From NCBI GenBank assembly GCA_049115935.1, contig JAGDZK010000023.1, positions 78,484-142,483 on the forward strand: DNA of 64,000 nt, in the 5' to 3' direction. This document shows, in pieces, positions 44,963-54,484 of this stretch (within the stretch, counting starts at the first letter, position 1; each line of letters begins with the position of its first letter). The translations under genes were made by a program, and so were the position numbers. The notes under the pieces were generated by a model. That model was not told the DNA's origin and did no database searches. It was given only the letters and a program-made list of their open reading frames with translations. Source of the stretch: Bermanella sp049115935 (GTDB taxonomy: Bacteria; Pseudomonadota; Gammaproteobacteria; Pseudomonadales; Oceanobacteraceae).

Positions 44963-46240
44963 ATGAAACTTGAATCACTCGCCCTGCATCACGGCTATAC
45001 ATCTGAAGCCACGACTAAATCTGCAGCTGTTCCTATCTATCAAACTACATCTTATACATTTGATGATACACAGCATGGTGCCGATCTATTTGATTTGAAA
45101 GTACCAGGTAATATTTATACTCGCATCATGAACCCAACAACGGATGTATTGGAGCAGCGTATGGCTGCTATGGAAGGCGGCATTGGTGCACTAGCCGTGG
45201 CATCCGGAATGTCAGCCATTACTTACGCCATTCAATGTTTATGCAAAACTGGGGATAATATCGTCAGCACCAGCCAGCTATATGGCGGCACGTACAACTT
45301 ATTCGCCCACTCTTTACCAAACCAAGGTATTGATGTTCGTTTGATCTCTCATGATGACTACGCTGGGTTTGAAAACGCCATCGATGAAAATACCCGTGCT
45401 ATTTTCTGTGAATCTATTGGCAACCCTGCTGGTAACGTGGTGGACATTAGCAAACTAGCCGAAATCGCACACAAGCATGGCGTACCTGTCATTGTTGATA
45501 ATACCGTTGCAACACCTGTGTTATGTCGCCCGTTTGAACTGGGTGCCGACATTGTTGTGCATTCATTAACTAAATACATCGGCGGCCACGGTACTTCCAT
45601 TGGTGGTGTCATTATTGATTCTGGTAAATTCGACTGGGTAGCCAACAAGAAACGTTTTCCTATACTAAATGAACCTGATCCTTCTTATCATGGCGTGGTC
45701 TATACCGAAGCGCTTGGAGCCGCTGCCTTTATTGGTCGTTGTCGCGTTGTTCCACTGCGCAATACCGGAGCAGCCATTTCGCCAATGAACTCATTCCAAA
45801 TTCTGCAAGGCTTAGAAACCCTATGCTTACGAATGGAGCGTCATTGTGAAAACGCTGAAAAACTGGCTGATTACCTGAATGCACATGAGAAGGTAAGCTG
45901 GGTAAATTATGCCGCTTTAAGTAACAGCCCTTATTTTGATACCTGTAAAAAAATCACCAATGGTAAAGCCAGTGGCATATTAAGCTTTGGTATCAAAGGC
46001 GGTTTAGTCGCTGGCACGCAGTTCATTGATGCTCTACAAATGATCTTACGTCTAGTTAATATTGGTGATGCTAAATCATTAGCTTGCCATCCTGCATCAA
46101 CTACTCACCGTCAATTAAATGAAGAGGAACTAGCAAAAGCAGGTGTTAGCACGGATCTTGTTCGTATTTCTGTGGGTATTGAAAACATCGATGACATCAT
46201 TGCTGATGTTAGCCAGGCCCTAGATGCGGTAAGCGCGTAA
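44963..46240 (+). CDS. metY: O-acetylhomoserine (thiol)-lyase / sulfhydrylase
   Basis: A 425-residue PLP enzyme of the Cys/Met metabolism family. It opens with the family start MKLESLALHHGYT and has the PLP lysine in VVHSLTKYIGGHGTSIGG (Lys about 207). NYIYTRIMNPT-like residues (GNIYTRIMNPTTD) and CESIGNP occur as in MetY. It makes homocysteine from O-acetylhomoserine and sulfide. AGGA lies before the ATG. The gene is divergent from the DUF748 gene and has a hairpin 11 bases after its stop. Confidence 0.93.
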   Translation: MKLESLALHHGYTSEATTKSAAVPIYQTTSYTFDDTQHGADLFDLKVPGNIYTRIMNPTTDVLEQRMAAMEGGIGALAVASGMSAITYAIQCLCKTGDNIVSTSQLYGGTYNLFAHSLPNQGIDVRLISHDDYAGFENAIDENTRAIFCESIGNPAGNVVDISKLAEIAHKHGVPVIVDNTVATPVLCRPFELGADIVVHSLTKYIGGHGTSIGGVIIDSGKFDWVANKKRFPILNEPDPSYHGVVYTEALGAAAFIGRCRVVPLRNTGAAISPMNSFQILQGLETLCLRMERHCENAEKLADYLNAHEKVSWVNYAALSNSPYFDTCKKITNGKASGILSFGIKGGLVAGTQFIDALQMILRLVNIGDAKSLACHPASTTHRQLNEEELAKAGVSTDLVRISVGIENIDDIIADVSQALDAVSA

Positions 46241-46251
46241 GCCGTTACGTC

Positions 46252-46280
46252 AACCACAACCACCCTGGATGGTTGTGGTT
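46252..46280 (+). terminator. Hairpin after metY
   Basis: AACCACAACCA (46252-46262) and TGGTTGTGGTT (46270-46280) form an 11-bp perfect stem with a 7-base loop starting 11 bases after the stop. There is no clear T run, so it may act by stabilising the 3' end. Confidence 0.6.
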
Positions 46281-46347
46281 AGCCTCATAACCACCCAGTC
46301 ACTTATCACGCCATACCTAAGCCATCGCAGTATTTTGTGACGGGTTA

Positions 46348-46364
46348 TAGGAAGTCACTTCCTA
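46348..46364. promoter_or_regulatory. 17-bp inverted repeat, possible operator
   Basis: TAGGAAGT and ACTTCCTA are perfect 8-base arms around a single C, a typical symmetric site for a dimeric regulator. It lies about 230 bases upstream of the NMT1-GGDEF gene and 107 bases after metY. Confidence 0.45.
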
Positions 46365-46453
46365 CTTATCTTTGTAATTAAAATCATGCCTTTAGGTCTG
46401 GCTTATTTATTATGAATAGGGGTATGAATTGTATTATTCACTTAGAACACCGC

Positions 46454-46467
46454 AGAATTTAAATTCT
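46454..46467. promoter_or_regulatory. 14-bp palindrome within a longer inverted repeat
   Basis: AGAATTTAAATTCT is fully palindromic, and CTTAGAA (46441-46447) with TTCTAAG (46464-46470) offers an alternative pairing. Upstream of the NMT1-GGDEF gene by about 130 bases. Confidence 0.3.
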
Positions 46468-46593
46468 AAGGCAAAGAACTAAAAAGCATGAAAATAAAAA
46501 AATGTGATTTATTTTATGGTAAAAGCTTGAAAATTCGATAAATCTTATTATTTGCCTATACTAATAACCAATCTTATCAACTTTGGCCCAACC

Positions 46594-48180
46594 ATGAACG
46601 CCAAGTTTAGATGTCTGTTAATTAGCCTATGCATCCCCTTACTCATACCTGCCACTTCAAAAGCAGCTGATCAGGTGAGCCTTCAGCTACGCTGGTATAA
46701 CCAATTTCAATTCGCAGGTTATTACATGGCTATTGAAAAGGGTTTTTACAAAGAGCAAGACATTAACGTAGATATATTAGCCGGTGGAAAGGGCAAAATA
46801 AATTCAGTGGATGCTGTTTTACAGCATAAAGCGCAATTTGGTGTATCTAATTCTTCCTCTATCATTAACTATTTAAACAATGATCCTATTATTGCTGTGG
46901 CTGCGATAAGCCAGACCTCACCCCTTGTTTGGATTACCTTAAAATCTAAAAACATTCGTATCGTACAAGATTTACCTGGTCATAAATTAATGACTCTACC
47001 GGAACCACAAAATTCTGAATTATTCTCCCTGCTCAAACAAGAGAGCATCCCAATCGAAAGTGTTGAGATTATCCCAACAAGTTTTGACATCAATGATTTA
47101 ATTACCGGGAAAGTAGATGCATATAATGGTTATATCTCAAATGAGCCATATTATTTAAAACAGAGAAATATAGATTTCCACCTCATAAAACCTAGAGATT
47201 ACGGCATAAATTTTTATAGTGATGTATTAATAACCCATAAAGAATTAGCTGAAGATAATCCAGAACTCGTCAAGCGTTTCAAGCAGGCAAGTTTAAAAGG
47301 TTGGCAATATGCATTAAATAACATCCAAGAATCTGTTGATATTATTGCTAAAAAATACGCAAAAAATAAAAGCTATGACCATTTGTTATATGAAGCCGAA
47401 GTAATGAAAGAGTCCATACTACCTGACCTTGTTGAAATAGGGCATATGAATCCAGGCCGGTGGGAACACATTGTCAACCTGTATAAAGATTTAGGAATCA
47501 TCAATAAAAGCAAACCTAGTAAGGATTTCATTTTTAATTATGTAGAAAAAGAAAATTACTTTTTCCCTATCTTAATAACGGCCATCAGTTTCACAGTATT
47601 TATCATTGGTAGTATCGCCATCTATCACTTTAGACGATTATCTCTTGCCCTAAAGCAGAGTAATAAAGAACTAGCCAGCCTTGCAATCAGTGACCCTCTT
47701 ACTGGCATTATGAACAGACGCGGTTTCATCGAAAATGCAGAACGCATGATCAGCCTAGAAAGTCGGCAAAAGAATAAGATTTGCCTTCTACTATTAGACA
47801 TTGATTTTTTTAAAAAGATTAATGATCAGTATGGTCACCATGTGGGTGATTTTTGCTTAATTGAATTTACAGAAATCATTCAATCTTGCTGTCGCATGCA
47901 CGATCTAGTAGCTCGAGTTGGCGGGGAGGAGTTCATTATTTTATTAAGTGATTGTGATACTAGCCAGGCCAGAGATAAAGCAAACTATATTGTACAGAGA
48001 GTACGCGAGCATAACTTCAAACCCAATGGCATCGAAAATACAATCAATGTCACCGTGAGCATTGGTGTAACCGAGATAAAATCTAACCTAAGCATTGCAT
48101 GGCAGCAAGCAGATGAAGCACTATATGCAGTTAAAAACAGTGGCCGAAATGGCCTGCAAATATACCTACCCACAAGCTAA
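46594..48180 (+). CDS. NMT1/THI5-like sensor diguanylate cyclase
   Basis: A 528-residue protein with a signal peptide, a periplasmic NMT1/THI5-like binding domain (about 25-315; LRWYNQFQFAGYYMAIEKGF, the family opening), one membrane helix (about 330-350) and a GGDEF domain. The signature is GGEEF (443-447) with the metal-binding Asp in LLLLDIDFFKKIND, so it should make c-di-GMP. The binding domain family includes proteins that bind pyrimidine-like or other small molecules; here it probably senses a ligand. The ATG at 46594 starts the signal peptide; an upstream TTG in frame is unlikely. Confidence 0.9.
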   Translation: MNAKFRCLLISLCIPLLIPATSKAADQVSLQLRWYNQFQFAGYYMAIEKGFYKEQDINVDILAGGKGKINSVDAVLQHKAQFGVSNSSSIINYLNNDPIIAVAAISQTSPLVWITLKSKNIRIVQDLPGHKLMTLPEPQNSELFSLLKQESIPIESVEIIPTSFDINDLITGKVDAYNGYISNEPYYLKQRNIDFHLIKPRDYGINFYSDVLITHKELAEDNPELVKRFKQASLKGWQYALNNIQESVDIIAKKYAKNKSYDHLLYEAEVMKESILPDLVEIGHMNPGRWEHIVNLYKDLGIINKSKPSKDFIFNYVEKENYFFPILITAISFTVFIIGSIAIYHFRRLSLALKQSNKELASLAISDPLTGIMNRRGFIENAERMISLESRQKNKICLLLLDIDFFKKINDQYGHHVGDFCLIEFTEIIQSCCRMHDLVARVGGEEFIILLSDCDTSQARDKANYIVQRVREHNFKPNGIENTINVTVSIGVTEIKSNLSIAWQQADEALYAVKNSGRNGLQIYLPTS

Positions 48181-48507
48181 AATATTGTTTTATATGGTCT
48201 TTTTACGTGCCAGCACTTAACTTTTCTTCTTCGTCATATTTTTACGATTTTTAGGCCTATACTTTTAAAATTAATCCGTTTGAATGGCAACAACCTATTA
48301 TGACTACGGCACTAAGAATAAAGAGTATTCTTTGAGACGTACCCAGCAAACTCTTCTTGAGAAAATGCAGCTTGGCGACATTGAAATTGCGCCGAAAAGA
48401 ACTACTTGGCTTAAATACCATCGATAGCTAGTCTATATTCTCCCTGTGCATAATTGACGAATCCACGCCTTGATCTAGCCTATATAAAGAAAGCAACCGG
48501 ATCAAAT
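48181..48507. other. Intergenic region between two diguanylate cyclase genes
   Basis: The 327 bases hold one small ORF (48284-48427, listed separately) and otherwise nothing recognised. No T-tailed hairpin was found after the first cyclase. Confidence 0.6.
48284..48427 (+). CDS. Small ORF, 47 codons (tentative)
   Basis: ATG to TAG frame encoding 47 residues (MATTYYDYGTKNKEYSLRRT...), basic and soluble. It lacks a clear ribosome-binding site. It might be a real small gene or a fragment; not recognised. Confidence 0.3.
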   Translation: MATTYYDYGTKNKEYSLRRTQQTLLEKMQLGDIEIAPKRTTWLKYHR

Positions 48508-50397
48508 ATGCTCAAAGCCTTAGCTTGTATTACGCTGATACTTAGTTTTTTACCAGCATACGCCAATACACTAATATTGGCGAATGACGGTAATTATCGT
48601 GTTGCACCCTTCATAGAGTATCTAGAGGAAAAAGGCGAAGAAATCGGCATCGAACAAATCTTATCACCCAGTCAGCAATGGACTAAGAACCAAGATGAGG
48701 ATGTGAATTTCGGTTTCAGCAATCATGCATACTGGTTAAAATTTAGCATTGAAAATCATAATATCCTCAATCAAGAGTGGGCCCTAGAACTTGCTTATCC
48801 CATATTAGATAGTGTTGACATCTACGTAGTAAATAGTCACAGGCAAGTAATCTCATATTTTTATGGTGGCGACAAAGTATCTGTTAAAGAAAAATTCGTA
48901 CGTCATCCTAACATCGTTTTTCCCGTTGATTTATTTCCTTATGAGCTAACAACCGTTTATGTCCGAGTAGAAAGCGAAGGTTCTATTCAAGTGCCTTTGG
49001 TATTTTGGGAATGGGATGACTTTAATTTTCATACCCTTATTCATTTTCTTTTCCAGGGTTTGTTCTATGGCATGGTGTTAATCATGGCACTTTATAATCT
49101 TATGGTATGGCTCTCTGAAAAAGAGCGGGTTTATGTTTCATACGTAAGTTACATCATGTTTTTTGCGATCTTCCAGCTCAGTTTACATGGGATTGGCTAC
49201 CAATTTTTATGGCCTAACTTTCCTATTATCAATCAATACATCACCCCCATTAGTATGAATCTGGTGTGTTTTGCTTTATTCGCTTTTATTGAAGATTTTT
49301 TTCACATTAAAAATCTAAATATCTATCTTTATCGAACGATAAAAATAAGCGCTTATATTTCGTTATTTTTAACCGCCACTACCTTTGTTTTGCCTTACTA
49401 TCTTTCCATTTATATGGCCACCCTTTTTGTTTTGTACTCAGTTATTTTGGTCATTGTAATTGCGTTTTACATGTTGAATTTAGACCACCCCAGCGCTCGA
49501 TTTTTTATCATTGCTTGGACGGCTTTTTTAGTCGGAGCATTACTATTACTAGGTAACAAACTTGGTTTTATTCCAATTACCATGTTTAGCGAATACGGTG
49601 TTCAATTAGGTGCAGGACTAGAAATTATGTTTTTATCTCTCGCCCTAGCTGATCGTATGGCAAACACTCAAAAAGATAAAATAAAAGCACAACAACAATC
49701 ACTTGAATTGGCCCATCAGGTTAACCATGAAAAAGAGCGCAGTTTTAATGCTGAAATTGAAAACTTAAGAATTGAGCGCGAACATACTCAAAAGCTTGAG
49801 TCATTAGTAAATCTTCGCACACAGGAGCTCCAAAACACACTTGATGAATTATCAACCGTTAATGAAAAACTAAAAACTATTAGCATCACAGATGCGTTAA
49901 CTGGTTTAAATAATCGTTATTATTTTAATGAAAACTGGCCAAAAGAACACAAGCGAGCACATCGCGATAAAAATCATGTTTCCATCATCATGTTAGATAT
50001 TGATTTTTTTAAGAAAGTGAATGATGAATATGGACACCCTGCCGGTGATATGTGTTTGAAGCATGTGGCTAATTGTATTGCGCATCACGCTGCTCGCGAA
50101 CCAGACATTGTATGCCGTTATGGCGGGGAGGAATTTGCCGTGGTACTTCCCAATACAGATGCGACAGGCGCATTAGAAGTAGCAGAGAATATCCGCAAGG
50201 ATATTGAAGGGCTTTACTTAACCTGGGGAAACAAACAACTTAAGATTACGGCAAGCCTAGGCATAAGCAGTATGCAACCAGAAAAAAGTGATGATAAGCA
50301 TCAACAATTTATGGTCAATCAAGCTGACCAAGCGCTATATCAAGCTAAAGCGCAAGGCCGTAATCAAGTTGTTCTGTTTGAATCGGATATTAATTAA
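48508..50397 (+). CDS. 7TMR-DISM diguanylate cyclase
   Basis: A 629-residue membrane protein with signal peptide, periplasmic DISMED2-type domain (about 30-170; NHAYWLKFSIENHN), seven helices (about 185-385), a coiled coil (about 400-455) and a GGDEF domain. The signature GGEEF (539-543) and metal Asp in IIMLDIDFFKKVND are intact, so it probably makes c-di-GMP. The ATG at 48508 starts the signal peptide; an earlier in-frame TTG at 48454 is unlikely. The protein shares its sensor type with the EAL protein at 11.2 kb, with opposite predicted activity. Confidence 0.9.
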   Translation: MLKALACITLILSFLPAYANTLILANDGNYRVAPFIEYLEEKGEEIGIEQILSPSQQWTKNQDEDVNFGFSNHAYWLKFSIENHNILNQEWALELAYPILDSVDIYVVNSHRQVISYFYGGDKVSVKEKFVRHPNIVFPVDLFPYELTTVYVRVESEGSIQVPLVFWEWDDFNFHTLIHFLFQGLFYGMVLIMALYNLMVWLSEKERVYVSYVSYIMFFAIFQLSLHGIGYQFLWPNFPIINQYITPISMNLVCFALFAFIEDFFHIKNLNIYLYRTIKISAYISLFLTATTFVLPYYLSIYMATLFVLYSVILVIVIAFYMLNLDHPSARFFIIAWTAFLVGALLLLGNKLGFIPITMFSEYGVQLGAGLEIMFLSLALADRMANTQKDKIKAQQQSLELAHQVNHEKERSFNAEIENLRIEREHTQKLESLVNLRTQELQNTLDELSTVNEKLKTISITDALTGLNNRYYFNENWPKEHKRAHRDKNHVSIIMLDIDFFKKVNDEYGHPAGDMCLKHVANCIAHHAAREPDIVCRYGGEEFAVVLPNTDATGALEVAENIRKDIEGLYLTWGNKQLKITASLGISSMQPEKSDDKHQQFMVNQADQALYQAKAQGRNQVVLFESDIN

Positions 50398-50408
50398 TTT
50401 AAAATCAA

Positions 50409-50909
50409 TTATTTTTCGTAAACTACAAAACTATAATCATAAGGGTTGGTTTCACTTGCTGAATAATCAGCACGCTCAACTTCATGCCAGCTTGAGAAAT
50501 CCACTTCAGGAAAATAAGCATCCCCTTCAACGTTAGCGTGCACATGTGTTAGATATAAGCGATCTGCAAGAGGCAGCGTTAACTCATAAATAGTGGCACC
50601 GCCAATCACCATAATTTCGTCAATGCCGTTGATTTCATTTACCGCTTTCGCTAATTCAATGGCCTCATCTAATGTGCTTACGACTTTAACGCCGTTCACG
50701 TTAAATTCTGGGTTACGTGATATCACAATATTTGTGCGATTTGGTAACGGCCGACCAATGCTATCAAATGTCTTGCGGCCCATGATAATCGCTTTACCAG
50801 ACGTACAGCGTTTAAAATACTTTAAATCTTCTGGCAAGTGCCATGGCAGTTTGTTATCAATTCCAACCACTCGGTTTTGAGCATAAGCCGCTATTAATGC
50901 AAGTTTCAT
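50409..50909 (-). CDS. folA: Dihydrofolate reductase
   Basis: A 166-residue enzyme that reduces dihydrofolate with NADPH. The start MKLALIAAYAQNRVVGIDNKLPW has the conserved Trp, and catalytic Asp27-equivalent Glu/Asp lies in LPWHLPEDLKYFK. IIMGRKTFDSIGRPLPNR and VIGGATIYE are the cofactor motifs. It follows thyA by 44 bases, so dTMP synthesis and folate recycling are likely transcribed together. Confidence 0.96.
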   Translation of the reverse strand: MKLALIAAYAQNRVVGIDNKLPWHLPEDLKYFKRCTSGKAIIMGRKTFDSIGRPLPNRTNIVISRNPEFNVNGVKVVSTLDEAIELAKAVNEINGIDEIMVIGGATIYELTLPLADRLYLTHVHANVEGDAYFPEVDFSSWHEVERADYSASETNPYDYSFVVYEK

Positions 50910-50953
50910 CGGATACCTATTTATAACAATAATTATTTACGTCGATTAATTAG

Positions 50954-51805
50954 TTACACGCTAAACGGATATGCAATGGCGTCATGGTACTCATATCCTT
51001 CAACCTTAAAGTCATCCATGGTGACCCAGGTTTCTAAATCTTCTAACGATTTAATATCCGGATTAATAATCAACTTTGGTGATGCAAACGGTTCACGCTT
51101 CAATTGAACATCACGCATTAGTTCTAATTGATCTTCATAAATATGAGCATTTACAATTTTATGATACGCCACACCCGGTTTATGACCAGTAATTTGCGCC
51201 ATGATCGCTAAAAAGAAAAACACTTGAACTTGATTAAAGTTCAATCCCAATGGCACATCGCAAGAGCGCTGATAACTGGTTAAATATAATGTATCCCCTA
51301 GCAATGAAAAGTTATGGGTATGCATGCATGGTCGCAAGCAGCCCATGTGAAATTCGCCTGGGTTATAGAACGACATAATTTCACCACGATCATCGATACC
51401 CATTTTTAAGTTATCTACAATCTTCTTTAACTGGTCAATAAAACCACCGTCCGGTTTTGCCCAGCTGCGTCCTTGTACGCCATAAACTCGACCCATATCA
51501 TCCTCACCTTTACGATGAGGATTATTCAACCAAGCGTCGTTTAAGTTTGCATTGGCATCCCATGTTTTTGCCCCTAGCTTACGAAAATCTGCCGCATTAT
51601 CGTAACCACGGATATATCCTAAAAATTCAGCAATGGCCGCTTTGTAAAAACTTTTACGTGTGGTAATTAATGGAAATTCATTTTTATCAACACGGTACTC
51701 AAGGTCTGCATTAACAACTGTCAAACAGCGCTTGCCGGTGCGTTCATTTTCAATCCATACACCGTCATCAATAATGCGACGGCACAAATCTAAATACTGT
51801 TTCAT
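50954..51805 (-). CDS. thyA: Thymidylate synthase
   Basis: A 283-residue enzyme that makes dTMP from dUMP and methylene-tetrahydrofolate. The catalytic Cys160 lies in CLRPCMHTHNFSLLG, the dUMP-binding QRSCDVPLGLNFNQ follows, and HIYEDQLELM is near the C terminus. It is the longer gammaproteobacterial variant rather than the 264-residue E. coli form. The gene is 2 bases after lgt. Confidence 0.97.
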   Translation of the reverse strand: MKQYLDLCRRIIDDGVWIENERTGKRCLTVVNADLEYRVDKNEFPLITTRKSFYKAAIAEFLGYIRGYDNAADFRKLGAKTWDANANLNDAWLNNPHRKGEDDMGRVYGVQGRSWAKPDGGFIDQLKKIVDNLKMGIDDRGEIMSFYNPGEFHMGCLRPCMHTHNFSLLGDTLYLTSYQRSCDVPLGLNFNQVQVFFFLAIMAQITGHKPGVAYHKIVNAHIYEDQLELMRDVQLKREPFASPKLIINPDIKSLEDLETWVTMDDFKVEGYEYHDAIAYPFSV

Positions 51806-51807
51806 AC

Positions 51808-52611
51808 TTAACTCTTCTGCTGTGCCTTGGTAGCTTGTTTTTTATAAGCCACATAAATAAGTGCTGCGCCAAACAAGACCATTGGCACACATAAAATTTG
51901 GCCACGGGTCATCCAGCCTAACAAATCAAAACCAATGTGATTATCCGGCTCGCGTACAAATTCCACCATGAATCTAAACACGCCGTAGCCCACCAAGAAT
52001 AATCCACTCACGGCCATGGTCGGTCGAGGTTTGCTGCTATATACCCACAAGATAATCAGCAGCACAAATCCCTCTAAAAACATTTCATATAATTGGCTTG
52101 GGTGGCGCGCAAGTGGACCACCTTTTGGAAACACCATAGCCCAAGGCACATCCGATACGCGACCCCATAGTTCGCCACCAATAAAATTACCCAAGCGACC
52201 CGTTAATAAACCAATTGGCACCATAGGCGCACCAAAATCCGTTACTTGGAAAAGGGTTTTACCGTAACGACGAGCAAATAAAATACAGGCAACAATCACA
52301 CCCAATAAGCCACCATGGAACGACATTCCCCCTTCCCAAACAGCAAACAACCAAAGCGGGTCGTCCAAAAATTTAGAAAAGTTATAAAACAGCACGTAAC
52401 CAAAGCGTCCACCAATGACAACGCCCATGGCACTGTAAAAAATAAGATCACTCACTTGCTCTTTGTTCCAGTTTGAACCTGGCTGTTTTGCGCGGTGCAT
52501 CATCATCAAATACGCAAGTGTGAAACCCACAAGGTACATCAAGCCGTACCAATGGATACTTAAGGGGCCAATGCTTACGGCGACAGGATCAATGTTGGGA
52601 TAAGTCAGCAT
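51808..52611 (-). CDS. lgt: Phosphatidylglycerol-prolipoprotein diacylglyceryl transferase
   Basis: A 267-residue membrane enzyme that attaches diacylglycerol to the lipobox Cys of prolipoproteins. Seven helices include the signature SFHGGLLGVI (His) and GRLGNFIGGELWGR (Arg/Asn/Glu). The conserved start IDPVAVSIGPLSIHWYGLMYL is present. It is the first enzyme for all the lipoproteins encoded in this window. Next to thyA, as in Pseudomonas. Confidence 0.97.
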   Translation of the reverse strand: MLTYPNIDPVAVSIGPLSIHWYGLMYLVGFTLAYLMMMHRAKQPGSNWNKEQVSDLIFYSAMGVVIGGRFGYVLFYNFSKFLDDPLWLFAVWEGGMSFHGGLLGVIVACILFARRYGKTLFQVTDFGAPMVPIGLLTGRLGNFIGGELWGRVSDVPWAMVFPKGGPLARHPSQLYEMFLEGFVLLIILWVYSSKPRPTMAVSGLFLVGYGVFRFMVEFVREPDNHIGFDLLGWMTRGQILCVPMVLFGAALIYVAYKKQATKAQQKS

Positions 52612-52646
52612 GATGCTTCCATTTATATTTTTATAAAATTCAATTT

Positions 52647-53438
52647 TTACAAATTGGCTGTTAAAAATTTGATAGCCACTAAGACCAGCATAATAGCGAA
52701 TAGTTTTTTCAATTTTTCAGCGCTTAATTTATGGGCTAATTTAGCACCCACTCGCGCAAACGGCACACTGGTTAATACCATGCCAAATAACGCAGGCCAA
52801 TAAACATAACCAACCGATTCAGCAGGTAAACTTGGATTACCCCAGCCAACGGCAACGTTGGATAATGCACCCACTAACGCAATCGGAAAACCACAGGCAG
52901 CGGCTGTAGCCACACTGCGCTGCATAGGATGATTACACCAAGTTAAAAATGGCACGGTTAACGAGCCGCCGCCAATACCAAATAGTGCGGATGCCCAACC
53001 AATGCCGCCGCCAGCGGTAATCATACCTGGTGTGCCTGGTAGCTCACGACTTGGCTTGGGTTTTAAACCTAGCCCCATTTGTGCAGCCATCATTAACGCC
53101 GAAATACCGATTACAATCTGTAGTCCTGAACCACTTAGCGAGTCCGCCGTTAACACACCCAGAACCGCGCCCAATAAGATACCGATACTTAATTGTTTAA
53201 CGAGCGGCCAGTCCACCGCCCCTTTTTGATGATGGGTACGCACTGAACTGATGGATGTAAACACAATACTGGCCAAAGAGGTTGCCACGGCCATGTGGGT
53301 TAACACCTCAGGGGCAAACTTTAAGCTTTCAAACGTGATGACCAAAACAGGCACAATCACCATACCGCCGCCAATGCCAAACAAACCCGCCAGCAACCCA
53401 GCGAATGCACCCACAGCAAGATAGGTTAATAACAACAT
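52647..53438 (-). CDS. TauE/SafE family (UPF0721) membrane transporter
   Basis: A 263-residue membrane protein with about eight helices. The family repeats are clear: GLLAGLFGIGGGMVIVPVLV near the N terminus and GWASALFGIGGGSLTVPFL in the second half, each with the GIGGG motif. TauE/SafE proteins export sulfite, sulfoacetate or related anions. Its place between ptsP-side genes and lgt is common in gammaproteobacteria; the substrate is unknown. Confidence 0.88.
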   Translation of the reverse strand: MLLLTYLAVGAFAGLLAGLFGIGGGMVIVPVLVITFESLKFAPEVLTHMAVATSLASIVFTSISSVRTHHQKGAVDWPLVKQLSIGILLGAVLGVLTADSLSGSGLQIVIGISALMMAAQMGLGLKPKPSRELPGTPGMITAGGGIGWASALFGIGGGSLTVPFLTWCNHPMQRSVATAAACGFPIALVGALSNVAVGWGNPSLPAESVGYVYWPALFGMVLTSVPFARVGAKLAHKLSAEKLKKLFAIMLVLVAIKFLTANL

Positions 53439-53524
53439 CGCAATATCATCTTATTTTAAGGGCCTGCATTATGAAGGCTTAAACCCCTATTGGCTACACG
53501 CTTGCCAGTGAGTACACTGCACCA

Positions 53525-54280
53525 ATGTGTTTACTTAGCTTTGATTTTCAGCCCAACAGCCCCATACCCCTTACCTTGGTAGCCAATCGCGATGAGTTTC
53601 ATCAGCGCCCAGCTGCTCCGGCTCATTTTTGGCAGGAACATCCACACTTACTGGCAGGTAAAGACTTAACGGCAGGAGGGACTTGGCTAGGGGTAACCAA
53701 ACAGGGCTATTTCGCCGCACTCACCAATGTTCGCCAATTGCCTGCACCCTATCAAGGCACCATTTCAAGGGGCAACTTGGTATTAGACTTTCTAATTGAA
53801 GAAGCAGACCCTCAATCCTACTTACAACGCATTCAAGCCAGTGCCCTGTGCTATGACGGCTTTAACCTAGTGGTTGGCAATCGTAAATCCTGTTGGTTTT
53901 ACAGTAACCGCCAAACACAAGGGCCCATTGAGCTCGCACCTGGGTTATACGGTCTCAGCAACGCATCTTTAGACACACCTTGGCCTAAACTCAATGCAGC
54001 CAAAGACAGCTTGCAAACTTGGTTATCTCAGCCTGATTCTGAAACGGACCGCTTACATGCGCTATTGCGGGACCCTAAGACTTACCCACAGGCACTTTTA
54101 CCCGATACCGGTATTGGAGAGCCATGGGAAACCCTGCTTTCGTCTGCGTTTATTGTTAGTGAAAACTATGGCACCCGTGCCAGTACTGGGCTAATCATTG
54201 CTGATGACAGTGTGCATTTCCAAGAAGCGAGCTACGATTCAAACGGGGAAACCGTGCATTTAGAAACGTTTGATTTCTAA
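53525..54280 (+). CDS. NRDE family (TANGO2-like) protein
   Basis: A 251-residue protein that begins MCLLSFDFQ (Cys2) and has the eponymous NRDE motif in TLVANRDEFHQRPAAPAHFW. Members are related to TANGO2, which in eukaryotes is linked to lipid and haem metabolism; the bacterial role is uncertain. It is the first of four plus-strand genes in this section. A palindromic AT-rich hairpin follows the stop. Confidence 0.88.
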   Translation: MCLLSFDFQPNSPIPLTLVANRDEFHQRPAAPAHFWQEHPHLLAGKDLTAGGTWLGVTKQGYFAALTNVRQLPAPYQGTISRGNLVLDFLIEEADPQSYLQRIQASALCYDGFNLVVGNRKSCWFYSNRQTQGPIELAPGLYGLSNASLDTPWPKLNAAKDSLQTWLSQPDSETDRLHALLRDPKTYPQALLPDTGIGEPWETLLSSAFIVSENYGTRASTGLIIADDSVHFQEASYDSNGETVHLETFDF

Positions 54281-54303
54281 AATATTCTTTTTAAGAATAT
54301 TTT
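54279..54303. terminator. AT-rich hairpin after the NRDE gene
   Basis: AAAATATTCTT (54279-54289) and AAGAATATTTT (54293-54303) form an 11-bp stem with a TTT loop. The right arm is U-rich, so it can act as a weak intrinsic terminator. Confidence 0.5.
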
Positions 54304-54484
54304 GAAATTTAAGGCATTTTTTCTTCTGACGATAAATCTAAACAATAAAAAAACGCACCTAACTCATTGAAAAATAACGCGTCAGATTCTTGAATTACAA
54401 ACGCTTGCAGTTCGTAACCAAAACCCATCACAAAGCACCGTGAAATCCATCACATAACGCTTTTACCCCTGCCATACTTTGACT

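Larger units (their letters stand above)
46281..46593. other. Intergenic region with inverted repeats upstream of the NMT1-GGDEF gene
   Basis: No gene is visible in these 313 bases. They contain TAGGAAGT-C-ACTTCCTA (46348-46364), AGAATTTAAATTCT (46454-46467) nested inside CTTAGAA...TTCTAAG (46441-46470), and a long AT-rich stretch before the gene. Confidence 0.6.
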
